A DNA stretch of 64,000 bases from Tethya wilhelma (GCA_964030475.1 CAXIPT010000001.1:26260470-26324469), one strand, 5' to 3'; positions 12,715 through 27,856 are shown, numbered from the stretch's first letter. Numbers and translations are program-made. Notes: a model not told the origin generated them from the letters alone.

Positions 12715-14497
12715 CTAGTTCCAGATCTTGAGGAAGGAATCCCAGGAGCCTGTAGCAATGGCTTGACCATCTTCTGTCACTCCCAAGCAGCTTACTCTGT
12801 TGTCGTGGCCGGTTAAAACGCCAACACGATCGCCCTTGAGTGTGTCCCAAACGTTGCAGTTGAAGTCGTCGTAGCCGGCTAAGAGTACACGACCAGTCTT
12901 AGAGAAGGCAACAGATGTGATGCCACAGACAATCATGTCGTGTTGGTACATCATCAACTCCTATAATAAAAGAAAAGGGAAGAATCGATAACAATTAGTA
13001 CTATGAGGTGGTGTGCATTAATTAGAATACAGGCAGTGAAGCCAAAGAGAAGATTTTGTGACACAAAATAACTTAAGTACACGCAAGAGACTATATGCAA
13101 GTAACAAAATTACACTCTAATACGAGATATTTGCACTAGCTATGTGTAAGACTAGCATTACAACACTTAGCTGCAAAGCATGTGTGCAGCTAAAGTTGTG
13201 ACTAACCTGATCTGCTCTGATGTCAAAGAGTCGGCAAGTGGCATCATCTGATCCTGAGGCAAATGCTTGTCCATTAGGGAAGAACTGAAAGGAATGACAA
13301 ATAAGAACGACCATCATTAGACATGCCCAGTACAGTCTATAGTACAGGAGTGTGCAACTTACTGAAACAGCATTGATGTCACTTTCATGACCTGTAAACG
13401 TTTGTCTGCAAACAGCACTGCGAAGATCCCACAACTAAAACAAAAACGAACAAACAAACAAAAAAACCACGATCACTTTACATAGCATAGAACATTATAT
13501 GTGTTGCCTATACATAAATACCAGTATGAAATTTACAAGCGCAAGTAAAATATGGTGGTGTGCTTTATTTAGAAACACACAATCTCACTTACCTTGGCAG
13601 AAGAATCACAGGCGCCTGATACAAAGGTGTTCTGATCTGGGCCCAACGAGAGACTCATGACATCACCGGTATGGCCTGTGAATCCAGTGACCTGTTGACC
13701 AGTCTCAATGTCCCACAGAGCACTGGGAGGGACAAGCAAGAGAGGACGAATGCAATCAAGTTTGGGATTAACACTTGCACAGTTTTCAAACAGAGAAATC
13801 GGTGCTAATGATCTGATAAACTGAATCATAGACAACACAAAAACAACAATGATAGTGCCATACAGTGGATAGGAAGAAAGAAAGGAAGAAAGAAAGAAAG
13901 GCAGGCTTCTAAGGTGTTGTATGATCCAGCTTTTTCCCCAAAGAGGGGGTAGGGGCACTCCCCCTCCTTTCAACTACCTCCTCCACATACAAATACTACA
14001 AGTTTCAGAGAATTTTAAGCAATCTTTGCCTTTGTCCTGAGGGAAACCTATACATAATCATACACTTTGCAAACACTAAATTCAAGCAGTAGGGTAACAC
14101 ATTAATTTTGTTAACTTTTATCACAAGTCTGAGGGAAACAAAATTTTTTTGCACATTTTAGTCTTTATACATAGCCATTCCTGCGCAAGTAGTGCAACAC
14201 AGCTACTTATAAGCCCATGCCCTCTCTCCTTCCTTACCAGGTCATGTCACCAGAGGAGGTAAGAATACGAGAGTCGTCCAAGAATCGACAGGAGGAGAGG
14301 TAGCCGGTGTGTCCTTGTAGCTCCTTGCTCACTCTAACGTTGCCCTCTCTCGTCTTGAGACTGTAGATGGAACAGATGTTGTCTAGACCTCCGCAAGCTA
14401 CGAAGCTTCCAGATGGTGCGTACGCACAGGTCATTACCCAGCTGGATCGGAGAGGGATGGCATGAATCTGTAGAAGGCGAGAGATGCGAGTTTAGAC

Positions 14498-14539
<42 letters not shown>

Positions 14540-16184
14540 TAAGGCATAGCAAATAAAGAGGTGAATTTCTTTTAAGTTTTAACAATTTACTCTCAAGGAA
14601 TATTTAGTTAACTACCGAATGAAGGAAAAACAAAAAATTCTCGAAACTCTCCACCTCATTAGTTTGTAACATTTATGACGTAACAACCAATAGTCTGCTA
14701 CATACAAAAAAAATTGCAGCCTGAATGATTTGATTACAAGTGCTGCAGGTACTGTATGTGTGAGTGTGTGTGTGGGCAGGTAGGCCATTACAGAACAGAG
14801 TCTTACAAATTTGGTCCCCATGTTAGGTAGACATCTCATGTACTACACAAATGGCTACATAAACTCACTCTACACAGTCAGCATGTAGTGCACACACAAA
14901 ACAAAATTCCACTCCATACGTCTACTACACAATGCTAATCAAAGAATGTTCATTTACCGAGAAAATGATTGAGAGCTTGAAAATCTAAATGTTAGTGGCA
15001 TGTATGCATACATGCACATGCATATGCACGCATGCACACACACACACACATACACAGGCACTTGAAATGAAAGCTATAGGAAAAGATATAAGCTTTTGAT
15101 ATAACTAATCCACACAATACTAGATAATGTACAAATATCTATTATTGGATGCATTCACTTGACAATACAGTGTATAATATTTTTCACACATTCTTGCCTT
15201 TATGCAATGTCATCCCATTGTTGAGAATATGAATATATACACTATGTGTAGGGCACATATACACAATATATTTACATGTAGCCTAGCCTAGGCTCCAATA
15301 ACAAGATGGCTCATTAGAAGCACACCAAATCCACCCAAGTTGAGTTTAGTATGGAGTGTGCACATGTACACCTCAGCATCACTTAGGGTCAAGTTTCATA
15401 ACACATGGAATCACATAAAATGACACACACACACACACTACCGATGTAATACACATAACAAAACACATAGAGATCATCGTACCTTATTGGTGGTGTATCC
15501 ATCCCACACAATCAATTTTCCATCTTGAGAAGCACTTACAAGATTTCTACACGAAGAGAGAGAGAGAGAGAAGCAAGATGGTTATCATTTACTCTCAATA
15601 TGATTTTTAAAGTTCAATCTGCTGTTTTGCGAGTACAAGTTAGGGACCTGTTTTCTATTTTGTATCATATACTGTTTACTCAAATCTGACATAAAAACCA
15701 AGCCGTTTCAAAGCAAGATTTGAAAACTAGAACTCACTAACAACCACCAAACCAAACTCCCCACAACGCCAAAACAACAACCAGGAAAGCATTAAAGTGT
15801 GTTGTAAACTTGCTCCAGTACATCTCCCACAGTCTACATACACAGTCAGAGTAGGAAGGCTATGGGTGATGTCTACAAGCACACACATGGTTACACACCA
15901 TACACAGCTCATTGAGTATCCAATGCTAATCAGAGTCCCACAGGTACAAACAACACACAACACTAAAAATATCCCCACCCATACTGTATACAGGTCAATA
16001 ACATCAACGAGTGTACACACAAGACACTCACCTAGAGTCTGTGGCCCAGTGCATAGCATAGATCTTAGCAAGATGCCCTCTTAGGGTCTTTCTTGTTCTC
16101 AAACTGACTCTACTGATTCCGGGAACATCGCTGGCCACCTCAGCCAGAGTTGTGTCCGCTACTTCCATACGAGCATCCTGTGTA

Positions 16185-16234
<50 letters not shown>

Positions 16235-17500
16235 CATGTGCATGTGTGTGTGATCGTGTGATTGTGTGATTATGTGAGTTCATGTACTATTGATACTGAA
16301 AGCAGTTGAAAATCAAAACAACAACACCTGTGGTGTGCATCAATTAGAAAATCCTCCGCCTGTCCTCTAAACACCAAAGGTCACTTAGGAATGTTAATGG
16401 ACTTGTACAATTATCATGTTGCCATGCAGAAAGATTTCATGTCCAGAACTCATCTGGCCAATCATTACAAGCATGACGTGCATGCAAGTTGGGAGCCCAA
16501 AGCAACCTTGTAGGTAGTTTGGAATTTTGAACAAAACTAAAAAGGAGAGAGACAGAGAGAAAGCGTAAAAGTAGGGTTCGTACATGTTCTCTTTAAATAC
16601 AGTCATGGGGTGACAAACCTTAGAGTGTAAAATTCAAAGCAGATGACGGTCACAAATTATCTCCCAGAGCGTTATAAAATGGTCTTTCAAGATTCAAGTG
16701 ACACTTGAAGGAAGAAAGTGTCAAAATGTGGACATTGAGAAAAGCATAGGCAAAAACTCCACTCTACATCTAGCTGGGCACATCTTGATCTTGACCAGGA
16801 AGCTAAGGGTGGGCCACATCAGCAAAAAAAAAGTGCAATCCACATGTGCACTACCACTATTGTTCTAAAATTACCAAAAGCCTTACAATGGTCTATAAAT
16901 AGCACATAGCCTCACCCAGCAACATCACAAAATGGTCTCAAGTCTCTATTTCGAAATAGCACTCAATATCAGTATAAAAGTACAATGTATAAACTCCCAA
17001 AAATCATTGTATGATGCTTGAACATTTTGAATCACGCCCACCCTACTGTACTGACCACCAGAAATGTGTAGGTGCAACATATGCATATATACACAGTCAT
17101 AGCACAAATCCTTTAAAAATGAACACCATTACTTGTGTGCAGTCTCACAGCAACCATTAGTGTTCATTTAATGGAGCTAGGCTCTATTAAAGACAACATG
17201 CGTCAGAACAAATAAGTCTGGACACGCCCATGTATGCATCAACACACTCAGTGAAAAATCTACCCTCATACTGTGTATGTGTGCACTTGAATAAGATCTT
17301 GTTTAGCTTTGACCTTTACAATCTCATCTTTCAATGCTTATGGTTTACAAAATAAAGCCTACTCACCAACCCACCCACCCACATAGCTTCTTGAGAGAAA
17401 CACTGACACACAAACTTCCAACAAACTTGAAAATTATACATACCCTTATCTTTTTTCTAAGGTTCTCTCCTTCTTGCTTCAGTGCGTCTATATCTCCCAT
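12715..17500 (-). CDS. GNB1: Heterotrimeric G-protein beta subunit (GNB1/2/4 type)
   Basis: Eight minus-strand exons (17444-17500, 16032-16177, 15483-15546, 14238-14467, 13593-13722, 13363-13434, 13207-13284, 12715-12960) total 1023 bases. That is 340 residues plus stop, exactly the length of vertebrate G-beta 1-4. The protein starts [18 protein letters not shown], the N-terminal coiled coil that pairs with G-gamma. Seven WD40 blades follow. Diagnostic stretches include [59 protein letters not shown] and the terminal [11 protein letters not shown]. The YQHD segment keeps the histidine equivalent to the phosphorylated His266. Its role is to bind G-gamma and G-alpha at the plasma membrane and signal to effectors after receptor activation. 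The symbol marks orthology to the GNB1-4 clade, not to one vertebrate paralogue. Confidence 0.96.
14498..14539. repeat. (GT)n microsatellite in a G-beta intron
   Basis: About 20 GT units. In gene sense it is (CA)n, roughly 30 bases upstream of the acceptor at 14468. Confidence 0.9.
16180..16250. repeat. (GT)n microsatellite abutting a G-beta 3' splice site
   Basis: In gene sense this imperfect CA repeat runs directly into the acceptor of the second exon (CACATACACAG then exon). It takes the place of a pyrimidine-rich tract. Confidence 0.85.
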
Positions 17501-17935
17501 GGTTGTGACAGTTCAAGTTGGAATGGTGGATTGCTTTGATGAAAATATGCAAAAATGGAGGATAGATGTGTCAGCTTGCTTCAGGCGATTCGCTCGTGCT
17601 CAGTGGTCGCCTGCACTCGGTTCTTTCACAGTTCGCCTCACCACTTTGCTCGGTAGTCTTTACAAAACTTCCCGCTTTAGCGTTCTTCTACCTTCACAAG
17701 GTGGTAAACTCCAGAGAAAAAAAATCGACCTCTGGCCCGTGTCAGCCCTGTTGAAAGCAACAACTAGTAGTGATACTTCCTTATTAGGATGATTCTAAAT
17801 CGGGTGACCGACAAAATTTTTGAAGTGGGTTAGGCGTGGTCACGTTAGCTCACATGTAAATCACGTGCAGCAAGCACGAAAATTAAAGCGAACATGCATG
17901 TCATGCAGCTTTTATCAGCGCAGGCGCATGTTTAC
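17501..17935. promoter_or_regulatory. Probable promoter/5' UTR region of the G-beta gene
   Basis: The sequence immediately upstream of the G-beta ATG (17498-17500) is more GC-rich than its surroundings. It includes GCGCAGGCGCATG at 17918-17930, an NRF-1-like site. Open frames on the plus strand here show no family resemblance. No clear TATA box is visible. Confidence 0.35.
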
Positions 17936-18018
17936 CTGCTGAAAGGAGGAAAAGTTGATAAAATTTCTAGCAATGTTTTCCCTAATAATTATAGTATGTT
18001 TTGAAGAGATACAGTTCT

Positions 18019-18024
18019 TTTATT
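18019..18024 (-). terminator. AATAAA polyadenylation signal of the exon-repeat gene
   Basis: The minus strand reads AATAAA 77 bases past the stop codon at 18101, a normal distance for a short 3' UTR. Confidence 0.55.
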
Positions 18025-18100
18025 TGTGTGTACATAATAGTAGTATAAGTATATCCTATGAGGGAATAGAAGAACTAGTTCGTGGTGGAATGCCTCCATT

Positions 18101-20286
18101 TTAGGCTTCAGCTTTGGTTTCCTCGGGTGCAGCTTCTTCTTGCTGATCATTGTCATCATCTGTTTTGGCACGTTTAGCTTCACGAGCAAGAAATTCTTCC
18201 CCTTCCTAGGCATTGTGGAAAGAAACAAGAGTTATCAGCTTATCCTGTTGAGCAGATAAGTACACACAACAAATTAGATCTGAAACTAAATTGGATTCTT
18301 GATCAATAGTATATACTACAGGCCAGTACATGGTTCATGGTTCATGGTTCACATACCATAGCGTGGAAATAATATTATTGGTGGCAGATTAAATTGCCAA
18401 ACTAAATGCGTGCAAAATATTTTCGGGCTACTGTAATATATTGCTCATGGGAATTTTTGCGGGTGGTACGATGACTAAAACTGCCAGATTAAATTCTTCC
18501 CAATATTTCTGAATTTACGGTAATTTCCTGGACCAGTACTTGAGTTTCATTTGCATCACAAATGCAATGAAAGCACCAACGGTGCATAAGCCTCGGCACA
18601 TTCAACTAGCATGTACATCTAAATAGGTTTACATACTGAGAAAAGACCATCAGTACTGAGACTTCAGTATGCAACAAGGTTCACTGCCTGAGTTACAGCA
18701 CCGTGACTGAACCTGAGCCTAGCATGGTTTGAAATCAAGCTGCTGCAATCAAGGATGTGTTGAGCTAGTTAAAACTCACTGGATCCGCAGTGGTACACTG
18801 AAGGCCATGCAGTCAGGCACTGATACAAAACACACAACTAACCTATTTCTACACAACTAGATTATCAGAGTCTCACTATATTCAACTTGCAATCATTGAG
18901 TGAGTTACTTACCTGTCCAAGCAGCCAAGCCAGCCAAGCTCAAGTCCATCTACAGGCCATGATCCAATTTCTACAGTATTTCTAGATAACGCACACTATA
19001 CGGGGTGTGATCAATGGGTGCGGTTTCAAAGCTAAGCGTACAGAGAAGCACCAAAACCTCAAATCTCAGAAACTACAGCGTTTTGCAAGATTCTACACGT
19101 CAAATTTCAAGATAATATCCATTCATGAATGTAAGTACCTTCCATTTTGACTCTGGAGCTACTGTTCTTCAGATAATTTAGTAACAGACAGACACACAAA
19201 CACACAAAACGACTACCGTAACCCTCTGCACGTGCTACGCACGCGCCGAGGCTTAATAAAGGAACTATGTCACTATATAAGTGCTGTTCTGTTACCCCCC
19301 CAAAAAATGCGTGATGTTTTGTGATGCTTTTTTTGTTGACAAGCGTGCAATATATGTACGAAAGTGGTGCCAAGATCAGGCTAGAAACAAAACAAAAAAT
19401 GTCACAAATGGTCATAGAACGTCATAAAATGCAAAGTATTTTATTTTTAGTAACAAAACAGTGCTTATATAGTGACACAGTTCCATTAAGCAACACAATG
19501 CAGCATATGTGAAACTGCCCAAAGATAATATTATGTAGAAATTTAGAAATAGAGATTTGCATTTTCCCTCTTTCTAAAGTGGCCTCAACACGAGGCTGCT
19601 CTAGCTGTTGACTTGCCTTCTTGGTCTGCTCCATAGTAGAGGCTCTCTTCACTGCTGGCTTCTTGTCATCACCCTCGGTCTCAGAGAACTTTCTAGTCTG
19701 AGAGCGTGTTCTACCTCGCTCCTCACTTCCCAGTATATAGTTGCTATCCTGTGGGCCATTCACAGTGCATATGTGTATATATTTGTTTGTATGTATGTGT
19801 GTGTATGTGTGTATATGTGGATGTAAAAACTATGAAAAAAACACAGCTGGTAAGAGGTTGTCAAAAATATAAAATCAGTGCGATTGCAATACTAATATGG
19901 TAAGTGGTCATCAAATAGCAAGCATACCATTAAATATACATGGTAAAGCATCGTTCTCATGTATAACAATCAACGGATAAAGTAAGGTATCTGCTTGCAT
20001 GCCACACTTCAGGCCATTTCACGGAAGCACTGCCTGCTATCATGCCATTGCCTGTATCTCTGGTAAGCAAACACACTAGAGTACTAATGGAAGCAGATAA
20101 AGATAGGAGGACAAACCTCAGTAGTCTGGGCAATGGTAGTAGTTCGCTTGACCTTGGACACAGGGGACTTTTGAGCCGAGGCAGCAGCAGTCTGTCCTCT
20201 AGTCTTTTCCAGCTCCTCACCTTCCAAGAGCTGCATTCCCTCCTATGAAGGAACACACACACAAGAGCATTTTATGTCTTCATTAT

Positions 20287-20367
<81 letters not shown>

Positions 20368-21274
20368 GGGGGGAAATGCTGTGATAATACTTGCACACTT
20401 TCTATCTATCAGAATCCCCAAATTCATCAATAATTATACACTCACAATAAAATAGGCAGAGAGGCACAAAAAGGAAATGGGGTAAGGTACCTATACTACT
20501 CTCAACATTCAGAAATGTATGGTACTACCGTATAGCGGGAAAGATTTGCAGGGTTTAACTTTTGCGCTTGTTGCAAATCACGATCCATCCGTGAAAGATT
20601 TTATCTGCGAAATTTTTCCGTATACGTATGGACTCACACAGCTCATCCGCAAATGTTAAACCACAAAAATGTTTGACTAGAGACATCCGAGAAAGTTTGA
20701 CCGGCAAAATTTTCCCGTTATACAATACTCTCATTGAGTCAACATTCCCCCATCCTTGCCCAAGTGGGAGTGGTACTAGAAGCCCAAAAGCCTAGAAAGT
20801 ACCTGTGCTGTGACAGCCATGGTGGAGTCACGGGGAAGCCTGGGCTTCTTTGGCGACTCTTCGGTCTGTTTTGAAGCTTCCGTTTGAGCTCTGGTCTTCT
20901 CTAAACTCTCACCACCAAGCAGTTCCTCACCTTCCTGGATGTGTGTGAGGGTGTGAGGGTGTGAGTGTGTGAGTGTGTGAGTGTGTGAGTATGTGAGTGT
21001 GTGAGTGTGTGAGTACACTAATGAATGCTATTCTGCTAGGTTATAGAGTATTGTACTTATGTGTGTCAGTCATTGTGTATTGTTGACAATAGAATACTAT
21101 GATTGGTGTGGCTTATAATTTGTTGCACACAATGACACCATTGTTCTTGCTTTCAAACTGAGTAAAGCCATCTGGTAGGGATGCTCTGGTGTTTATCACA
21201 CATAACAGCACAACAGGGCACATGCATACACACACATGCAGAGAGGGAGAGAGGGAGAGAGAGAGAGAGGGAGA

Positions 21275-21339
<65 letters not shown>

Positions 21340-22124
21340 CAAGAATATGCGACATAAAGGAAGCATCATTAGTTTTCAATTTATTTAGGACTAAAAACAA
21401 GTGCATAAAACATCAGCATCTCAGATCACATGTATATCTTTGACATTGAAATAACAACAGGCACAGCTGCTGTAGAGGCTGCAAACCAAACATCCACAGT
21501 CAACAATACCACTTCTCTGTATCATCAAATCACCATACATGTAACTGCACCAGTTTGTCAATGCACATGCATACATATATGAATACCTCCTAAAGTATTT
21601 CAAACCCAAATACCCCATGAACAGGAATTGCTTTAACAGAAGCAATTGAAGAGTGAGAGGGAAACTAGGCCATGTAAGCCTAACTCAGCTCAAGAGAGGC
21701 CATAAATGGACAATGATGCTGGTATTGTACATTTGAATAGTAGAAGGCTCTAGCTGTTGAAACTACAGCTTGTAGTTTGGATACAAGCAAGTCATGGATC
21801 CTACATTTTTCTTTGAAGTCACTACACAACATTAAGTACACAAGTAGACAGAAGCTATAATAGCATTGAAAAAATTCTCTTTGGTATATGTACCACCTGG
21901 GTTTGAGTGGGTTCAACAAATGGACAGTCCAACACAACCATAAACATGGCTGTGGGATTAGTGCTGGAGATTGGAAGGACATGTGCATTAAATTTACATG
22001 TAACCTTCTAAAAACATGGCCACCTGGTGGTGATACACATTAGGTGAATCAACATCCTTTGTATTGCTCCCAAAGGGAGTACAATGTGTGTGGCCACTTA
22101 TTTGGTCCAACACACACACACACN

Positions 22125-22207
<83 letters not shown>

Positions 22208-22478
22208 ACTGGACATTCATCAGAGGAGAATAAGTCACCAAAAAACTTCAAACACCTACACATAAATTCAACCACTATAGAAACACAGCCAATGGCATAC
22301 CTTTGCAGTAACAACCATGGTCCCTTCACGAGGAACTTTGGGCTTTTCAGGAGCAGATTCACCACTTGTAGAGTCTGGGGCACTGGTGATCTCATCGAGC
22401 TTCTCCTTCTGAGCTCGAGTCTTCACGTCATCATCGGTCACCTTCATACCTTGACTCTGAAGGAAAGCTTCTCCTTCC

Positions 22479-22562
<84 letters not shown>

Positions 22563-25500
22563 TCAGTAAACATTGAAACTGTGTGCATATCAATAAATCT
22601 GTGTACAATGGTAAAATGTATAGCACATCCTAGTATAATATAATAGTATTACAGTTATTCACTACCTTATCAGAAAGGGAACAATTTTATCAACCACACA
22701 GTACATAAATACATGATTGTATGCGACTGCCGGACATACACTGACCACAGCAAATACATGTGGACAATGAAATAACCCGCTTGTGGTGGAGATTTGTGGC
22801 CACAGATTTACACAACAAATCACATTAGCAAGAAGCTATGTACAAGCTTACATGCCCCTATTGTTGTCATCCCATAATTAGCACACACAACACAGGACAC
22901 AGGACACAGATGCAGGCTGGGAGCCAAGCCAAACCAACCGAGCCTAAAGGACCATACTTTCAAGAATAAAGCTATACTCTCTTTTACATATATCATTAAC
23001 ACTCCTACACATGTTATTTCCAATTAGGCAATAATTGTATTATTAGGGTATGATCACAATGGTTGGACACAATCCCAATACAGCTTTTATGTACAGGTAC
23101 AGGCAATACTAGGGTGAAGGGTGGATACCTTAAATATTAGTTACTATAGATACACACTTAGGGACACACATACATTACAGTTGTGTATGCTAGAAGGCCA
23201 TAGGGAGAGCCAAAGGCAGTCTAGTATGAATGTATAGTGGCCTACACCCATACTCCATGTCTTGACACTGGCAGACAGGAATGCAGCAATGTCAACATAG
23301 ACGAGTATGCATGTAAACGTGATACATATACACATGCTAAACACAGGTCACGTGGAATTGGTACACAAACAAATGCATGAATCAATCAAAACAAGGTTTC
23401 AAAGCTGCTGTATTATACTATATTTTTCTCAAAATGACTTAGTGATGGCTAGCACTCCACCTTTGGCCTAACTATAGTCCTAGTGCTAGCAGTATTTTCA
23501 ACTTCCTCTAGTCCTAAGGTTGTATTTAAAGACTTTACTAAGCATAGTGCAGTGTGTATATCATCTTTCATCTCCTCTCTACAATCATCAACAGTTGCTT
23601 TTTGGCCAGTGTTCACAAGCTATTATTTCCACAAAAAGAGTAACTCACACTGAGACTAATTTTAAAGCCGTTTGACCTTGATCTTGAAGGAAAAGCAAGA
23701 GATACGGTGATTTGTCGTGGTACACATTGTGACTCAATGTGTGTAACTAATGAGAAATTCTTATTCAAGGACTGTCCTACATAGTCGGCGAAAGAATGTT
23801 GGCCATTCTTGTCTTCAAGGGCTCATAAGCAGCTAAAGTGATAATATACATTGCCAGCATTCCAGGGAGCAAGTAAGTGCATCAAACATTACAATTCCGT
23901 ACAAGAACCTCAATAAAAGCTACCATATGTTCACATACCTCAGAACAATAAGGCACGTAATTGCGTTATATGGTGTACATTTAATGCATATATAGCCTGA
24001 AGGGTGAAATAGTGTACGTAGTACACGCACATGGACTGTTATGAATATGAGCAACTATTTCTAAATTAAGTGGTAAAAATTTAGGGGCAAACTAACTTGT
24101 TAGGCTCTGTAGCTTTGTGACCTTTGTACCCTTCCAATGTAGTTCCCAAGTACAAGGACAAGGAGTCTAACAAGTACAAATGATTTCACTTGATGGATAC
24201 ACAGGAACACCAATGTTCTTTGGAGGTATAGATTTGTGGATGCAACCACCATTCAGTACTATAGGACTAGTAGAGACAAACTCTTTCATACTGAAAATGT
24301 TGACAGTTCCAAAATACAATAGTATTATCTTGATGATATCAACAATGCTGATAAGCTTTGGGAGTTTACAGAAAGATACAATGAAAGCATATCCGCCCTT
24401 TGAAAATTTGAAAACTGCAGCCCTTGGTAAAGGAACAGCTACATAGCTCCCTTCATTTCCACTCACACTATGTATATTGAAGAGTAAAAGTGTTATTAAG
24501 AGGGCCTAAGAGCCAATCAGTGTAGGTATGGTGTTGTCTAGGTGATGGACTAGACAGGAGATTTCTCCCACTCTAACTAAACCAGGGAAGCAGCATCTAA
24601 TTACAAGGCAGACTGACACACCACACAACCACAGTCATTACGTCTCTTCCAAGACCCCCAAATTTTCATTCTTGAGTACACATTTTCCCAAGCTCAAAAA
24701 AAAAAAAAAAAAGTGTGCTGTACGATAAGGAGAAATTTAAGTCCAATATAAGGGTAGTTTGTATATCAACAGGAGAATTGATAGAGGGTTGTATTGATAA
24801 TTAATTCAGGAATTTTAAAAAATTATACTCTTTTTTAATCTTATTTCAGAACTGCCTTGAGAGATCATAATTCAATGCTAACAGGTGGAGCCAGTCATTA
24901 TAGATACACCATGCATATGCATATGATATTATCATCCCAGGCCCTCTCTTTATTCAGCTACTGAAAGAAGAGTGCGTCTCACGGAGCTCAATGCCCACAG
25001 TCACACACAAGCAAAGGGAGAAGTGTACCTAAAATAGCAACTAGCTATCCAAGTCAGAGAGTCTGGACAGCTTTAGTATTGCTGAGATGAATTCTTCCCA
25101 AGCCACAGTAGGAAATAGACACATCTACAAGGGTTTTTCTCATGTGGGGACAATAATACGATAAATTATCACCAAGCCTATAACTATGTAGCTATGCAGG
25201 TGCTCATCATCCAGTCTCAAAGTGACTATGTTTGGTGCTTGCTCTCTGCCTCTACTGTTGCATTCAACAAGCCTAGAACACTTGTGTGATGTAAATTTGG
25301 TATGGTGGTATGCAGTGTTCCCTTGTACCACACAGAAGTTCAGAGATAACCATATAAGGATGAGCTGAAAAACACAACACTGATACTCTGAATCCAAATT
25401 CCAAACCTACTGTATTCCCACTCTTGACCAATGACTAGCTATATACCTTTTCTACACAAAAAAAGCACTTCTAACTGATAAACATAATATGGAATGGAGT

Positions 25501-26591
25501 TATGAGAGTGAGATTGAGGGGTAACATACAGGTAATTCGATTCCACATAGGCTTCATGGGTTTGCTAGCTAGAAAGAGCAAAAAAAAAGCACATGAAAAG
25601 AAAAAAAAGCAATAGTAACTCAGTTTGAATGATCCAAAAATTAAGTTTCTGTCTTTGGAAGTGAAATATCATCTAGATTTTAGTGAGTACAGTAGTATCA
25701 AGTGTTGGTGGGGGGTGTAACCATTGAGGAAGATATTAGACAACCCCACACACACCATAGCAAGGGGGGAATGGCCCACAAAAATAAACAGGTGTACAAC
25801 TGTGACCAAGACAGAGATGATGAAACTACCCAGCAACTTGTGGAGCTACCACCAGTTATTGAGAATGGTAGATCAGCATATTGAGAGCATCAATACCTGC
25901 TTTCACCATAGATAAATGCTTAGTATTGTCAAAGGTGTTTGGCAGAAGATACAAACTGATATTTAGCAACAAAGGTACATGATACAAGTTAGTAGCAGAG
26001 AACTAGAAGTGAAGACACTGATTCATGTATATTAATGTACATTGACCAGATGTCTCATACCCTAGCATGGAGACTCTTTACCTAACACTACAATATTAAA
26101 GAATGAATTCAAAATTGCTATCATAAAATGTCTTAAAGCCACTCTAACATATTACAAAAACAGTGTAATACAAAGACAGTGTGTTGTCTTGACCGTGTAG
26201 GCATAAACTTCGTAAACAAAAGTAGAGTTTTTCTTGCAACTAAACAGTTCCAGGCCTACGATGACTTGATATTATGTTTACAGCAACTATTAAATTTGAA
26301 TGGTGCCAATTATTCGAGAATTGCTCTGAACTTATCAGATTCTCCCCACTCCAGCTGCCTCAGAAAATTTTATTTGAAAAACAAAGATCTTAATTTTTCA
26401 AGGATTTTACTCCTATAAAAGAACAGTTTACTCAATGAGGCAAAACCTACCACCATTTTTGGACCATTTACACCACTTATTGAGTGTATAAATTTGTGTG
26501 TAAAAATTATCATAATAAAAATGCATGCGATGGTCACCTGCGCAGTCACAGCCATGGTTCCTTCGCGCTTCAATCCTGGTTGGTCGCTCAT
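18101..26591 (-). CDS. Unrecognised 241-residue protein of exon-encoded repeats
   Basis: Six minus-strand exons (26538-26591, 22301-22477, 20803-20934, 20117-20242, 19617-19748, 18101-18205) are all phase 0 and give 18+59+44+42+44+34 residues. The ATG at 26589-26591 starts MSDQPGLKREGTMAVTAQ. Each middle exon is one repeat. It opens EGE-x-LL or similar, has a central (E)KTRxQT motif, and ends in a basic block plus an R-E/D-G/S-TM-x-VTA-Q/K or related motif. The last exon has a basic KRAK block followed by an acidic tail ending ETKAEA. The composition is charged and low in hydrophobics, so it is probably disordered, and KRAK could be a nuclear signal. The fifth exon appears to use a GC-AG intron (donor AAG/GCAAGT at 19616). 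I do not recognise the family. LEKT faintly recalls the actin-binding LKKT of WH2/beta-thymosin, but the spacing does not fit. Divergent from the beta-thymosin gene. Confidence 0.72.
18567..19257. mobile_element. MITE family B, copy 1 (internally expanded)
   Basis: The left end carries GAAAGCACCAACGGTGCATA then AGCCTCGGC. The right end carries GCACGTGCTACGCACGCGCC then GAGGCTTAA. About 12 bases of the ends are inverted repeats. The last 130 bases match the 31.3-kb copy closely. It lies in an intron of the exon-repeat gene. Confidence 0.6.
20287..20365. repeat. (CA)n microsatellite
   Basis: An almost perfect run of about 39 CA units, about 45 bases upstream (gene sense) of an exon of the exon-repeat gene. 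It reads GT on the coding strand. Confidence 0.95.
20525..20728. mobile_element. MITE family C, copy 1
   Basis: The ends TACCGTATAGCGGGAAAGAT and AAAATTTTCCCGTTATACAA are imperfect inverted repeats. Internal blocks (TGTTTGACTAGAGACATCCG, GGACTC, CAGCTCATC) recur in the same order at 29.5 kb. It is non-coding, about 204 bp. Confidence 0.65.
20938..21014. repeat. TGTGAG-type minisatellite
   Basis: Short repeats of GTGTGAG sit next to the third exon of the exon-repeat gene. In gene sense they read CTCACA and form the tract before the acceptor at 20935. Confidence 0.8.
21240..21336. repeat. (GA)n microsatellite
   Basis: About 97 bases of GA repeats with occasional GGGA interruptions, in an intron. 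Confidence 0.95.
22110..22204. repeat. (CA)n microsatellite with one ambiguous base
   Basis: About 47 CA units interrupted by an N near 22124. The N marks a sequencing or assembly ambiguity, so the length is unreliable. Confidence 0.95.
22482..22560. repeat. (GT)n microsatellite abutting a 3' splice site
   Basis: In gene sense the intron ends (CA)n followed by CTGCAG and then the second exon of the exon-repeat gene (22301-22477). The microsatellite therefore replaces the polypyrimidine tract. Confidence 0.92.

Positions 26592-27856
<1,265 letters not shown>

Noticed and set aside
17334..17792. 152-codon plus-strand open frame over the G-beta start
   Set aside because: It overlaps the first G-beta exon and promoter in antisense and has no recognisable domain.
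20245..22626. Open frames of long HTHT or VCVC and RERE residues
   Set aside because: They are translations of CA/GT and GA microsatellites, open in several frames and strands, not proteins.
24167..24466. About 100 codons open on both strands in an intron of the exon-repeat gene
   Set aside because: No ATG-started domain, splice context or family resemblance; kept only as a note because both strands are open.
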